Assembly (NCBI GenBank): GCA_026686845.1
Contig: JAIVEN010000037.1
Location: 434,001 to 498,000 of the forward strand
Source of the DNA: Adenanthera pavonina
Taxonomy: Eukaryota; Streptophyta; Magnoliopsida; Fabales; Fabaceae
DNA: 64,000 nucleotides
Reading direction: 5' to 3'
A model generated the notes under the pieces. That model saw only the letters and a list, made by a program, of their open reading frames with translations. It ran no database searches and was not told the origin of the DNA. Shown one piece after another: positions 40,044 through 50,914 of this stretch. Both the position numbers and the translations under genes were made by a program. How positions within the stretch are numbered: position 1 is the first letter of the stretch; every line of letters starts with the position of its first letter.

Positions 40044-41320
40044 ATGGACGATACATGCTGACGAGCTATTTTACATGATGATTTAACGAAGGCTGAACAA
40101 GTCGCTGCATTAATTGGCCAGTATACGGTCATGTATTTGTGTAAAGAGCCGTGTAGAACTAATGAACAAACAGGACATTCGTGGGTCCAAGACGTTTTGC
40201 ATGGTCACCCAGCTCGATGTTATGAGATGTTTAGAATGGAAAATCAAGTATTTCATCAATTTTGCTTTGAATTGGGAAATTATGGGTTACGAGAGACTGC
40301 ATGTATGAGCATTGCAGAAATGGTTGTCATGTTCTTATATACTATTGGACACGGAGTTGGAAATAGGGTCATTCAAGAAAGGTTTCAACATTCGGGGGAA
40401 ATAGTGAGTAGAAATTTTCATAAAGTGTTGAAAGCGTGCATTCGCGTGTCACTAGAATACATAAAGCCACTAGATCCCAGGTTTCGTGAGGTTCATAGAA
40501 AAATTCAAAATTGTTACCCATTTTTCATTGATGCTATAGGAGCTATTGATGGTACTCATATCCCATGTGTGGTGTCTTCTTGTGACCAAATGAAATTTAT
40601 TGGAAGAAAAGGAATTGCAACACAAAATGTGATGGCAGTATGTGATTAGGACATGTGTTTTATTTTTGTCTTTGCCGGATGGGAGGGCACTGCACATGAT
40701 GCTCGTATATTCAATCACGCTCTAACAACTCCGAGCCTAAATTTCTCACATCCACCTCCAGGTTGGTTTTTTATACCCCAGTATATTTTAGTCTTATTTC
40801 TTCTTCTTCATTGACATCATAAATATATGACAATATTTTTATTGTTTATTAGGTAAATATTATTTGGTAGATTTTGGCTATCCAACGCCAACTGGATATC
40901 TTGGTCCATATAGACGTGAACGTTATCACCTTCCAGATTTTCGACGCTCATCTCGTTTTATAAACCCTAATGAAGTCTTCAATTATCATCATTCAAGTTT
41001 AAGGTGCACAATCGAAAGAACCTTCGGGGTTTGGAAGAATCGATTTCACAATTTTAGGCAAAATGCCAAACTACCATTTTGACACACAAGTCCAAATTGT
41101 CTGTGCAACAATGACTATACATAACTTTATTAGAAAGAAATCTATTACTGATTCAGATTTCTTGCTTTATGAAGATGGCAACATAATGGTTGACAATGAT
41201 GATCATAATCATGATGGTGAGGGTTCAAGCACGCTTTCAGGCATAGCCTCTTCAACTACGATGGATAACATTTGTGACTCACTTAGAGGTCAAATAGTAC
41301 AGTACTTGCAACAAAACTAG
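40044..41320 (+). pseudogene. PIF/Harbinger DDE nuclease (HARBI1-like), disrupted
   Basis: The reading runs from an ATG at 40044 through 40761, a GT/AG intron 40762-40852, then to 41320. The three catalytic acids of the DDE nuclease can be seen: Asp in AIDGTH, Asp in GTAHDAR, and Glu in CTIERTFG. Lesions: TGA at 40059-40061, TAG at 40647-40649 within the conserved VCD-DMCF segment, and a one-base frameshift at about 41055-41065 (…RFHNFR and the following MPNY…DTQVQ are in different frames). The acidic C-terminal tail follows in the second frame. The catalytic core is otherwise well kept, so the element died fairly recently. Confidence 0.85.
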
Positions 41321-41350
41321 TCACGCCGACTGTTTAACTATGTTTTACTA

Positions 41351-41752
41351 AATTATAAATATTACTGTTAACAATTTATAATTAAGGTCGTGTATTTATT
41401 ATATTACACGCTTTAATTATTTGTGAAATTAGATTTTGTCACTTATATTTATATTTGCTAATTAAAATTAACTAAATAATTATGCAGGTATCAATCATAC
41501 ATCATTCAATTAGTTATATAATATTGCATTATATAACATATGTTCTTTTTGATAATTATACATCTAAATATGACCTCGTAAATTATGAATATTAGTGTTA
41601 ACAATTTATAATTAAGGTCGTATATTTATTATATTACACGCTTTTATTATTTGGGAAATGATATTTTGTCACTTATATTTATTTCTGTTAGTTGAAATTA
41701 ACTATATTATTATTATTATAAACCATACATCATTCAATTAGTTATATAATAC
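41351..41752. repeat. 230-bp tandem duplication, diverged
   Basis: The segment from 41351 is repeated from 41581: both copies contain GTTAACAATTTATAATTAAG, ATTATATTACACGCTTT and CATACATCATTCAATTAGTT in the same order. The second copy stops near 41752, where a MITE-like segment starts. Substitutions and small indels make it clearly older than the LTR duplication. It is non-coding, downstream of the nuclease stop. Confidence 0.85.
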
Positions 41753-42023
41753 TCCATTCGGATCTAAATATAAGATTTTTTATCCTAAGATCAAATATAA
41801 AACCATTTACAATATACGAGATAGTCTTTGTTATACATTTAAAAAAAAATGTGCCTATTTAATGAATCCAAAGCGCAAGAGAGAGACAGATTAAATAAGC
41901 AAAGTTGTGAATAAATGTTACGATTTTCGGATAAATTGAGGTAGTTAATTAGTTTTTATTCTAATTCTTAATCTGCGTGATTTAGTTAAAAGGACCTTAT
42001 ATCAAGGATAAGATGAAATATTG
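41752..42023. mobile_element. Possible degenerate Stowaway-like MITE
   Basis: It starts TA|CTCCATTCGGATCTAAATA, close to the CTCCNTCCG...AAATATAAG end of the MITEs in this window. The right end (CCTTATATCAAGGATAAGAT then TTGTA) is only a weak complement. It is non-coding and lies inside the PIF/Harbinger right arm. Confidence 0.35.
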
Positions 42024-42376
42024 TATTATCAAACTTATATTCTTTTTCGTAATTATACACATAAAAGTGCTTTTGAACTTTATCATCCAAATATGTATCA
42101 TTTTACCAAACACATTTTTTCAAAAAGAATATCCAAACATACTTATATTTTACAAACTTACTTTTACCAAAACTTCATTTTTATAAACTTTATTTTTCTT
42201 AACTTCATTTTACAAAATGAAAAACCAAACGGACCAGTTATAGTTAACTAACTTCATATAACTCATTTCTACCTGCTCAGTTGATAATAGTACTTGATAA
42301 TATTATATATATATATATATCGACTGAATTTTGCAGTAATAATTAATATTCAATACATTTGGCAATTGAACAAGAC

Positions 42377-42406
<30 letters not shown>
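42377..42406. repeat. (AAT)n microsatellite
   Basis: About ten uninterrupted ATA/TAA units between the transposon right end and the 3' end of the DUF212 gene. Confidence 0.95.
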
Positions 42407-42407
<1 letters not shown>

Positions 42408-42574
42408 AAGTATAAATTTTCCTAAATGACAACTATAAAAGCTATACTAAATCAAGATAAAATATAAAATTTATATCAAGCCCCACTATTCATAAATTAT
42501 AAATAGGGAGATTTTTTTTTTTTTTACACTGCACAATACACAGAGAGACTCTCTGAGTGAAGGAAAAAAAGACA

Positions 42575-45500
42575 TCACAAGAAATTATAGACAGCAAAAC
42601 CAACCAAGAAACCTAAAAAAGCACCAGCGATAACTTCAACCTCTGTATGGCCGATAGCTTCTTTTAATGGGAATAAATCAGCAGCAGCCAGTTTTGAGAG
42701 TTCTTCTGCATCTGATGAGAAGCCCGAGGCTGATAGCTCCTCATTTGTTTCCCTTCTTTTACTGTCAGATTCGACTACCACTGATGCTGCATTCCTCGGT
42801 TGTGTTTCCGAGGAATTGGCTTCTTGGTACACAAGGGACTTCTTGAGGTCTTTTACATTCAGAGAAGTTGATGTTCCTGGTAGAGAATTTATCAGCCTAT
42901 CATCTCTTTCTTCGGAACGTACCGAGTTTTCCAGCATATGGAGTAGTTTGTTCAGGACCTTGGCATGATTCCCTACTTCTCTTCTCACTCCCTGCAAATC
43001 AGAAAAGCCACACTCAGTATTCTAAGAAGCACAAATATTGATATGGATACGAAACAGACACGACAAGGACACCATGACGCAATAAAATTCGCAGTTTTAA
43101 GTGATTTTCAGTGTGATGCCATGTCTAATACATGTTTCAGGTATATACAGGATATGATACTGCTCTATGTATGAAATGCTGCTTTGTTGAAGGTTAATTA
43201 TACAGTTAGCATAGCTGCGTCTAATACAAGTTTCGGGTACCAAGGTTTTTTAACTCCTTTATTTCTACCTTGCGGTGGTCTCTGAGCCAGATTTGTGTGT
43301 GTGATTAATTCACGGATTTGGATTCCTTGCAATGCCCAACTCCCTCAATAGCTCAAGTGTAGCTTAACAGTTAAAATATTTATGTCATTTTTATATTTTT
43401 ACTTTATGTATAACAAATTTATATCTCTCTAATACACTACATTTTAGCAATTGAGGAAGGTGGAAACTGTAAGGGATCCAAATCTATTAATTCATCTCTG
43501 AGGTCTAGCAAAGGCCAGTTATCAATGCCGTGGCTAGGTTATTCACAAGAAAATTTCTTGCATTGTGGTCCTAAGAAATGGGCATAGCTAAGATTCGAAC
43601 AAGTGAAGGTGCATCGAATCGCACATCAGATACTAGTCTCTACTAGTTTACCACTAGCTTAACCCCTTGGGTTAAAAAAAAGAAAATCTCAAAATGAATA
43701 AATATTTTCCAAATAAAACTCATCTAGATGTATATTAATCAGTTTCAAAGCATTAAAGCAGTTTTTGATACAAAATTTTCCGAATATTGTATCAAAGCAT
43801 TCTTCCTGCTGGACCGAGGTTATCAGATTATGAAAGCCACATCTTTTCTAGGCATAACCAATAGGACCCTTGAAATAATCAAAAACCAAATAACTGTAAA
43901 ACAAGGCATGGTACAACTTCTTCATCTCCCACACAGACAGCATCAACCTTTTAATACCATGTGATGCCCACCCCAATCTCCATGTCATCAGTTTGGCCTG
44001 CAGAAACTGTCCTGGGAAGAAAGCTTTCTTTGGTGTTTTATTTTGATTAATCTGAACCAGATTTAATAATTCCAATCGAATCACTCCCTTCAAAAACTCT
44101 GCCTATGTAGTGTCATAGCCGGTCCCAAGCCCGGGTAAAGGAGGAGGGTTGTGTTAGGCCCTCGACAGCCAACGTAAAAATCTGTCGAATCTCATGACAT
44201 GGATCAAAGACGTATATGTGCTAAGACTAGGTCGTTGCCCAGAAGTAACGCGCTGTATGGCTCGAATGCAGTGTCAAATGAGCTAGAGTCGCTACATCGG
44301 CGCCCGGGTGTAGTGTTAAATGAGCAAGGGTTCCCACATCATCCTGGACGGATGTGGGTAAAGAAGTTAGCCCAGAAAAGCAAGATTAGATTTGGTTCTT
44401 GGAATATTGGTACGTTAACAGGTAAATCTATGGAGGTGGTAGATGCTATGATTTGAAGGAGAATTAACATCTTATGTCTTCAAGAAACTAAATGGGTGGG
44501 AGAAAAGGCTAAGGAGTTAGATACTACTGGTTATAAACTTTGGTATGTAGGGAAGGTTCGAGGAAGGAATGGAGTTGGTATTATTGTGGATAAAGACTGG
44601 AAAAAGAATGTGGTAGGAGTCAAAAGGATTGGAGATAGGATCCAATCCTTAAAATTGACTATTGGACATGATACACTCAATGTTATTAGTGCTTATGCAC
44701 CTCAAGTAGGGTCGGATGCACATATTAAGGAAAAGTTTTGTGAAGATTTGGAGGGCTTGGTTCAAGATATCCCACAAGAGGAGAAGATCCTCATTGGGGG
44801 CGATCTTAATGGTCATGTTGGAAAAGAGACAAGGCAATATATGGGAGTTCACGGCGGTTATGGCTTTGGAGAAGTAAATGAGGAGGGACATTCCATTCTT
44901 GATTTTTCAATGGCTTATAACCTGACGATTATAAACACCTGTTTCAAGAAGCAGGAGGAGCATTTAATTACATATAAGAGTGGAGTCCAAAGGTCGCAAA
45001 TTGACTTCTTTTTGGTAAGGAACTCAGATAGATCAACTTGTAAAGACTGCAAAGTAATTCCTGGTGAGAGTTTAACTTCACAACATAGGGTCTTGGTCCT
45101 TGATGTGCTAGTTAAGAATTGTAAACTGAAAAGTCGAAAAGTTTTTAATCCCAGGATTAAGTGGTGGCAACTAAAAGGTGAAAAACAAGTGATCTTTATG
45201 AGAAAAGTTATGGAGGAAGGTAATTGGGACTTGCAAGGAAGTGCTAATATCTTGTGGAATGAGATGGCTAAAAGGATCAGGGATACCGCTAAAGCAATAT
45301 TGGGTGAATCCAAAGGTTTTGGACCTAAGGATAAAGAATCTTGGTGGTGGAATGAGAGTGTGCAGGAGAAGGTCAAATATAAGAAAGAGTGTTTCAAAGC
45401 CTTGCATCTATGAAATAACGATGAAAATTGGAAATGTTATCGGTTGGCTAAAAAGGAGACTAAGAAAGCAGTGAGTGAGGCTAGAGCTAAAGCTTTTGAG

Positions 45501-48500
45501 GAATTCTACCAGGATTTAGGAACAAAGAAAGGTGAACATAAGATTTACAAAATTGCCAAGAGGAGGGAAAGAAAGTCAAGAGATTTGGACCAAGTGAGAT
45601 GTATTAAGGACGAAGAAGGAAAAATTTTAGTTGCAGATGATGTTATCAAAGAAAGATGGGGGAGCTACTTTTATAAGCTGTTCAATAATGGATTGGATAT
45701 GACTATTGATACTGAAGGACTAACAACCCATGAAGATGATCTCAATTTGAATTTCTATCGTAGGATTCGGGTTGGATAGGTGAAAGAAGCTCTTAAGAGA
45801 ATAGATAATGGTAAAGCCATTGGTCCTGATGGGATTCCTATCGAAGTTTGGAAGTGCTTAGGAGAGAAGGGGGTTTGGTGGCTCACTAAGTTATTTAACG
45901 AGATTTTAAGGTCCAAGAAAATGCCAGAGGAATGGAGGAAGAGCACTCTAGTGCCCATATACAAAAACAAGGGGGATATTCAAAATTGTACTAATTATCG
46001 GGGGATAAAACTCATGAGTCACACCATGAAACTCTGGGAAAGAGTGATTGAGTATAGACTTAGGAAGGAGTCTCGTATTTCGGAAAATCAGTTTGGATTT
46101 ATGCCAGGGCGGTCTACAACAGAGGCTATTTATTTATTAAGGGGTTTGATTGAAAGATATCAGAGTAAAGAGAGGGACTTGCATATGATTTTCATTGATT
46201 TGGAAAAAGCCTATGATAGGGTACCAAGAGATGTATTGTGGAAAGCAATGGAGAAGAAAGGGGTCCGAGTGGCTTATATTTGAGCCATAAAGGATATGTA
46301 TGAGGGGGCAACAACAAGTGTGAGGACCCCTAGAGGTGTGACAAAAGACTTCCCTATAACAATAGGCTTACATCAAGGATCTTCTTTGAGCCCATACCTA
46401 TTTGATCTGGTTTTGGATGTTCTTACAGAACATATACAAGAAGAAATTCCAAAGTGTATGCTCTTCGCGGATGATATAGTTTTAATTGAGGACTCAAGAG
46501 AAGAGGTCAACTCTAAACTTGAATTATGGAGACATACCTTGGAATCAAAAGGTTTCCGTCTGAGTAGGAGTAAGACGGAATATATGCATTGCAAATTTAA
46601 TAAGAGGCCAATTATAGATGATTCAGAGGTAAAAATTGGAGAGCAAATCATTCCCGAGGTGTCAAAGTTTAAATATTTGGGGTCGATTTTATAGAATAAT
46701 GGGGAAATTGATGGGGATGTTATGCATAGGATACAAGCTGGGTGGTTAAAGTAGAGGAAAGCAACAGGAGTTATTTGTGACCGCAAGGTGCCTACTAAGC
46801 TTAAAGGAAAATTTTACAGAACAGTTATAAGGCCAGCAATGCTATATGGTAGTGAATGTTGGGCTTTGAAAGGACAACAAGAGCATAAGATGGGAGTAGC
46901 AAAGATGAGAATGTTGAGATGGATGTGTGGTCATACAAAATTGGATAAGATACGAAATGAATGTATACGAAGGAAGGTTGGGGTAGCACCTATTGAGGAG
47001 AAAATGGTGGAACATCGTTTAAGGTGGTTTGGGCATGTACAAAGAAGAGGGCAAGAGGAGCCAGTGAAGAGAGTTGATCAAATGGCCTGGAGCCCGATCA
47101 AAAGGCGTAGAGGAAGACCAAAAAGGACATTAAGGGAAGTTATAAGGAATGACCTTTTGAGAAATGATCTATCTGAGGAGATGGCGTTTGATAGAGCTCA
47201 TTGGCGTCGTTTGATCCATGTAGCCGACCCCACATAGTGGGATAAGGCTATTGTTGTTGTTGTTGTTGAATCACTCCCTTCAAAAGTGTGACAAAGGTTC
47301 ATCATTTTCTTATCAAGCTGGAATGTAAATAAGACAACATTTCTGGCACAGCTACTTCAAAGAATAGTGTCCAAATTCTAATCTTTCAAGAACAAATATT
47401 GTTGTTTTCATTTTTATTTCTTTATCCAATCCTAGTTTTTCGATATGAAGTGCTTTATGTACTTTAAGTCCATTATACGAAGAACTCACTCCAAAGAAAA
47501 CAAGTTTTAAGCCCAAAGGTCAAAGCATATATCATGAGGGGCGCAGCTCTTATATCTATCACATGATAGAAGCTCAAAAGATGGAGTTCATAATGTGAAC
47601 GTTTTCCCTACATAAGAATATCCATAAACATGTAACACCTTGTATAAAGAAAGAAAAACTACAAAAGGGAATCATGTTGAAATGTTATCATTTGCACCCT
47701 CATGGTCAGAAATCAACATCAAATATAGTTTGATCTCTCGTTGGTAGATAATTTCAAAGTAAGGACACTCAAAATTCTCAAGTCCTGAGTCAATACACAA
47801 GAATTCTGACATAAAATTTCACAAAAGCGAACCATACCTGAGCATCATACATAATGAGGCCAGCATACACAACTGATAAACCAAAAATGGGATCGGAGAA
47901 GCCTCTGCATGTCAAAATCACATAATTACAAACGAACGCATAAACGCACAATAGAAGAAACTCTCCTATACGATGTATGCTTGATTCTTTCAAAAGAATA
48001 CATAAAACAGAGATAGTTGCTGTGAACCAAACACCTAGCTGACACAATCTATCAATCTTCTTACCTCTCAAGACCAAAGCATGTCGCAGAAGCCACTGTT
48101 GCCTATCCACAGGAAAATGCAAATAACTTTGTGAGATTGACTCTGAAACCCAAAGCCCCAACTGGGTTATTTATAATGAACCATTCAACTCAGGTACAAT
48201 TTAATCACCAAGAAAAAAAAATTAATAGGTTTTTGCTATCAAATTTTTCGAATGAGAAATATGACAAGTACATATTTTTTAGGGTAAACTAATAATAAGA
48301 TTCTTGAATTGTTACGCCAGTTAGCCCTAGTCCATTAAGTGGGTACTTGTCTCTCAGGACTTCCTCGGAACCTGAGAAAAAAGAATTTTCAAAGCTTTGA
48401 GCTAGCATTCTCTCTCTGAAGAGAGTCACACAAAAGATAGTTCAGTCAGCAGTGGTCAGAATCTAGTATAAGCAAAGCACCATCCTGGCTCAGAGATAAG

Positions 48501-49718
48501 CTTACTCAAGGCTCGTTTGGTTCACATAATAGAATAGAATCAGAACGCAATAAAAAAGGTGATTTTGTAGATGAAAAATGTCTCTTGTACTCTTAGATTT
48601 AAAAAAAAAAAAGTAATAGAAAGGAGTAATTATTATTGACTAATAATGACATAAGTATATACACATCTTAATTTTCGTACATAAGGGAAAGAGAGTCCCT
48701 TTTCTTAAACGAAAAATAATGAAGAATAAGGTATAGGATATATATATATATATATTATATTTCTGTTATCATTAGCAATCTCTCTTTATAACTTATCTTT
48801 AGCAATTTCTCTCTATAACTCTTCTTTTATTCATAAACACAAAACTTATTTGCAATCTATAAAATTATTTTTCCATTATATCTTCTTTTCTATTTTTTTT
48901 CCCATTTTGCGTGCTAAACAGCCCTCAAGCAGAGCAGGGCTAGCTAGAAAATGACAGTAGCAAATATCCCTACTTTCACATAAGTCATTTTGTTAAGCGA
49001 TTCAAAGACGTTGAAAAGATTAAGGTGTAACAAATGTCCTATTTTCAAGAATTAATTTATGCATTCTTCAATTTGTTTAGAATAAACTAAATTAACGCAA
49101 TATTTCAGAGACTTTTACTCTATCTTTAAGATTACAGCATTGCATTAAAAAATTTCCCCTATATTGTATTTCTTTAATTGTACAAAATAGCAAATACTTA
49201 AATAATTTCACTAACTCTTATCCAGAGGATAGGGGTTCAAGGTCGTACGGACGAATGTGTTGAAGGAAACCCTCCAGCCTGAATAACCGCCTTGATATCA
49301 AATTCTTTCCCGTATAGAAACACAGAAGTAAAAGGCTTCGAAATCTGTCCGATTGCCGCAGAAGCACCAGCTGCAATCAGGACCTTTAGTAGCAGACAGA
49401 AAACCATTTCAGCAACATAAATCAGACAAACAAGTGGTGGTATTCATGAAAAGTGGAAATTGAGAGAAACCCAGAAGTTGTAGAAGGATATAACTCAAGA
49501 ATCTCGAAATGGGGCACCTTGTTATGGGCTAATTGAGCGATGTCATCGAATGATGGAGCTGCAAGGGAAGTGATTTTGAAGGTGGAGGCTTTGGTGTTTG
49601 TGAGACGATGTTGGGGAACTTGCAGGTTAAGAATAGGATTGCCAGGACCATGACGGCGAGATGAAACGGAGGAGATCAGAGACGAAGGAAGGTCGGAGAG
49701 GGTAGAGGGTAACAACAT
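42575..49718 (-). CDS. DUF212/PAP2-related membrane protein, plastid-type, 5 exons
   Basis: Exons in transcript order: 49518-49718, 49249-49383, 48065-48102, 47838-47904, 42575-42991; all junctions are in phase, giving 285 aa. The N-terminus is rich in Ser, Arg and Leu without acidic residues for about 55 residues, suggesting a plastid transit peptide. The conserved core has GGFPSTHSS (104-112, with His110), GFSDPIFGLSVVYAGL as a membrane segment, YDAQGVRREVG, and near the C-terminus GHTEVEVIAGA followed by a second hydrophobic segment. Plant members are annotated 'acid phosphatase/vanadium-dependent haloperoxidase-related'; the bacterial relative is YuiD. The activity is not established. A long variable Ser/Glu-rich linker separates the core from the C-terminal motif. 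The last intron (42992-47837) is 4.8 kb because it carries an RTE LINE. Confidence 0.9.
44096..47268 (+). mobile_element. RTE-clade LINE, full length, with 17-bp target duplication
   Basis: A 3,173-bp non-LTR retrotransposon on the strand opposite to its host gene, inside that gene's last intron. It is bracketed by identical 17-bp repeats AATCACTCCCTTCAAAA (44079-44095 and 47269-47285). The 3' end is GGGATAAGGCTATTG followed by TTG repeats, the tail type of plant RTE elements, rather than poly(A). It has a short 5' leader before a single long frame coding endonuclease plus reverse transcriptase. The perfect target repeats show complete, simple insertion and moderate age. Confidence 0.92.
44199..47237 (+). 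pseudogene. RTE endonuclease/reverse transcriptase, six nonsense codons
   Basis: One uninterrupted frame in register over about 1,012 codons. The apurinic-type endonuclease comes first: SWNIGTLTGK, CLQETKW, SAYAPQVG, GGDLNGHVG, QIDFFLV, SQHRVLV. Then comes reverse transcriptase: GPDGIPIEVWK, YRGIKLMSH, FGFMPGRST, FIDLEKAYDRVP, GLHQGSSLSPYLF, and the catalytic FADDIVL. It ends with a basic C-terminal region (RRRGRPKRT). In-frame stops at 44454, 45411, 45777, 46281, 46692 and 46752 break it; no frameshift was seen. Several stops fit C-to-T or G-to-A changes from CGA, CAG or TGG codons. The element cannot make full-length protein. Confidence 0.88.
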
Positions 49719-50914
49719 CGTGGTCTATCTCAGAGTCACTCGTTCGGTCCACTCTATCTTGAAAGTTATAACTGCAATTTTTGAATTCTCTGCAGTTCTA
49801 GTACCGTTTTGCTGCCGCCACAAATTAACCTGTTTAGCCGTCAAAGTTCAAGCATTCTTACATGTCGTCCCAAAAAAGAAAAAAACATGTTTCCATAATT
49901 TCAACTGAAGTTAAATAAATTCGTGTGACTTATTCAATTTAATCCAAAAATTTTAAAAAGACAAAATATTTTAAAATCAAAGTCACAATCGACACTTCTT
50001 AAACTACTATTAATATTTTTTAAAATTATCGCTTATAAAATCAAAAGAGAGGGTTATAATTTACAGTTTAAAATGGGTTAGAAAAATTAGTATATTCATA
50101 TGATTTCTAGTTCAGTTAAATTTTAGGTGCCAACTAACTTAGTGCCAAAAGATGCCATTTCTTTTAAATAATTTGGTTTCAATTTTCGTGTGAGAGGACT
50201 TAAATTTTAAGCACACTAAATTAATATGCTATTAAAATTATTTCAGACTGAAAAATGATATATAATTATAATATCAAACAAAATTATCAGTGAGACATTG
50301 TCCAAATATAACAGATTTCAAAGCAAAGGTCTAAAAAAATCAGTGAGAACAAGATCAGACAGAATTATTCTTTCTGTTTAGATACATTAATTACAAAATA
50401 TCACCAGAAAGCATTGATATTTAAAAAAAAAAAAAAAAAAAGAGCTTCACTGCACAAGTAATTTTGACTTCATCACTAAATAATAAATTATACATATTAT
50501 TTATCCTCAAAACAACCTCTTGCCATACCCACATTTCCTTTAAAATTTCATATTCCTGTACAACCACACCATCGGTGCATCAACGAGCAGACATATTACC
50601 GACTGTTCTTATGCCTGCAGATAAACTACAAATCTATCAATAAACGGCAAAACATAGGAGCAGCTCTCAAATGTTTGCTATTAGATTCTTTAATAAACAC
50701 ATGACAAGGAGAGATCTTTTACAACTCAAAATTACATGATTAGGTTTTACAAAAAAATCTCCCTACATGTTATGCCTTTATTAGCAATCATTTGTGGCTA
50801 AACAAAGTTCAGGATTACCTTCGCACCCCAGATGTCACACAACATGGAAGAGCATGTAACCACTAATGGCTACAGAAGCATTTCCATGAAACATCCTGAG
50901 AGTCATGAAACAAG
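49719..50914. other. Intergenic region upstream of the DUF212 gene
   Basis: It lies between the DUF212 gene start and the PPR stop codon, both genes on the minus strand. It should hold the DUF212 promoter and the PPR 3' UTR. An A-run of 18-20 bases lies near 50421-50441. No coding frame was recognised. Confidence 0.6.

Larger units (their letters stand above)
36241..42234 (+). mobile_element. PIF/Harbinger DNA transposon, two-gene, inactive
   Basis: A 6-kb element carrying, on one strand, both proteins expected of this superfamily: a Myb/SANT-like DNA-binding protein and a DDE nuclease. The left end GGGTGTTTGGTT and the right end (complement GGTCCGTTTGGTT) form imperfect short inverted repeats of the usual PIF type. 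I could not confirm the 3-bp target duplication, so the borders are approximate. Both genes contain stops, and the nuclease also has a frameshift, so the element is not autonomous. It has been invaded by a 5S-derived LTR (39199-39942). Its right part contains a 230-bp tandem duplication and a possible MITE. Confidence 0.82.

Noticed and set aside
44915..45397. Minus-strand frame of 160 codons
   Set aside because: It is antisense to the RTE LINE endonuclease region.
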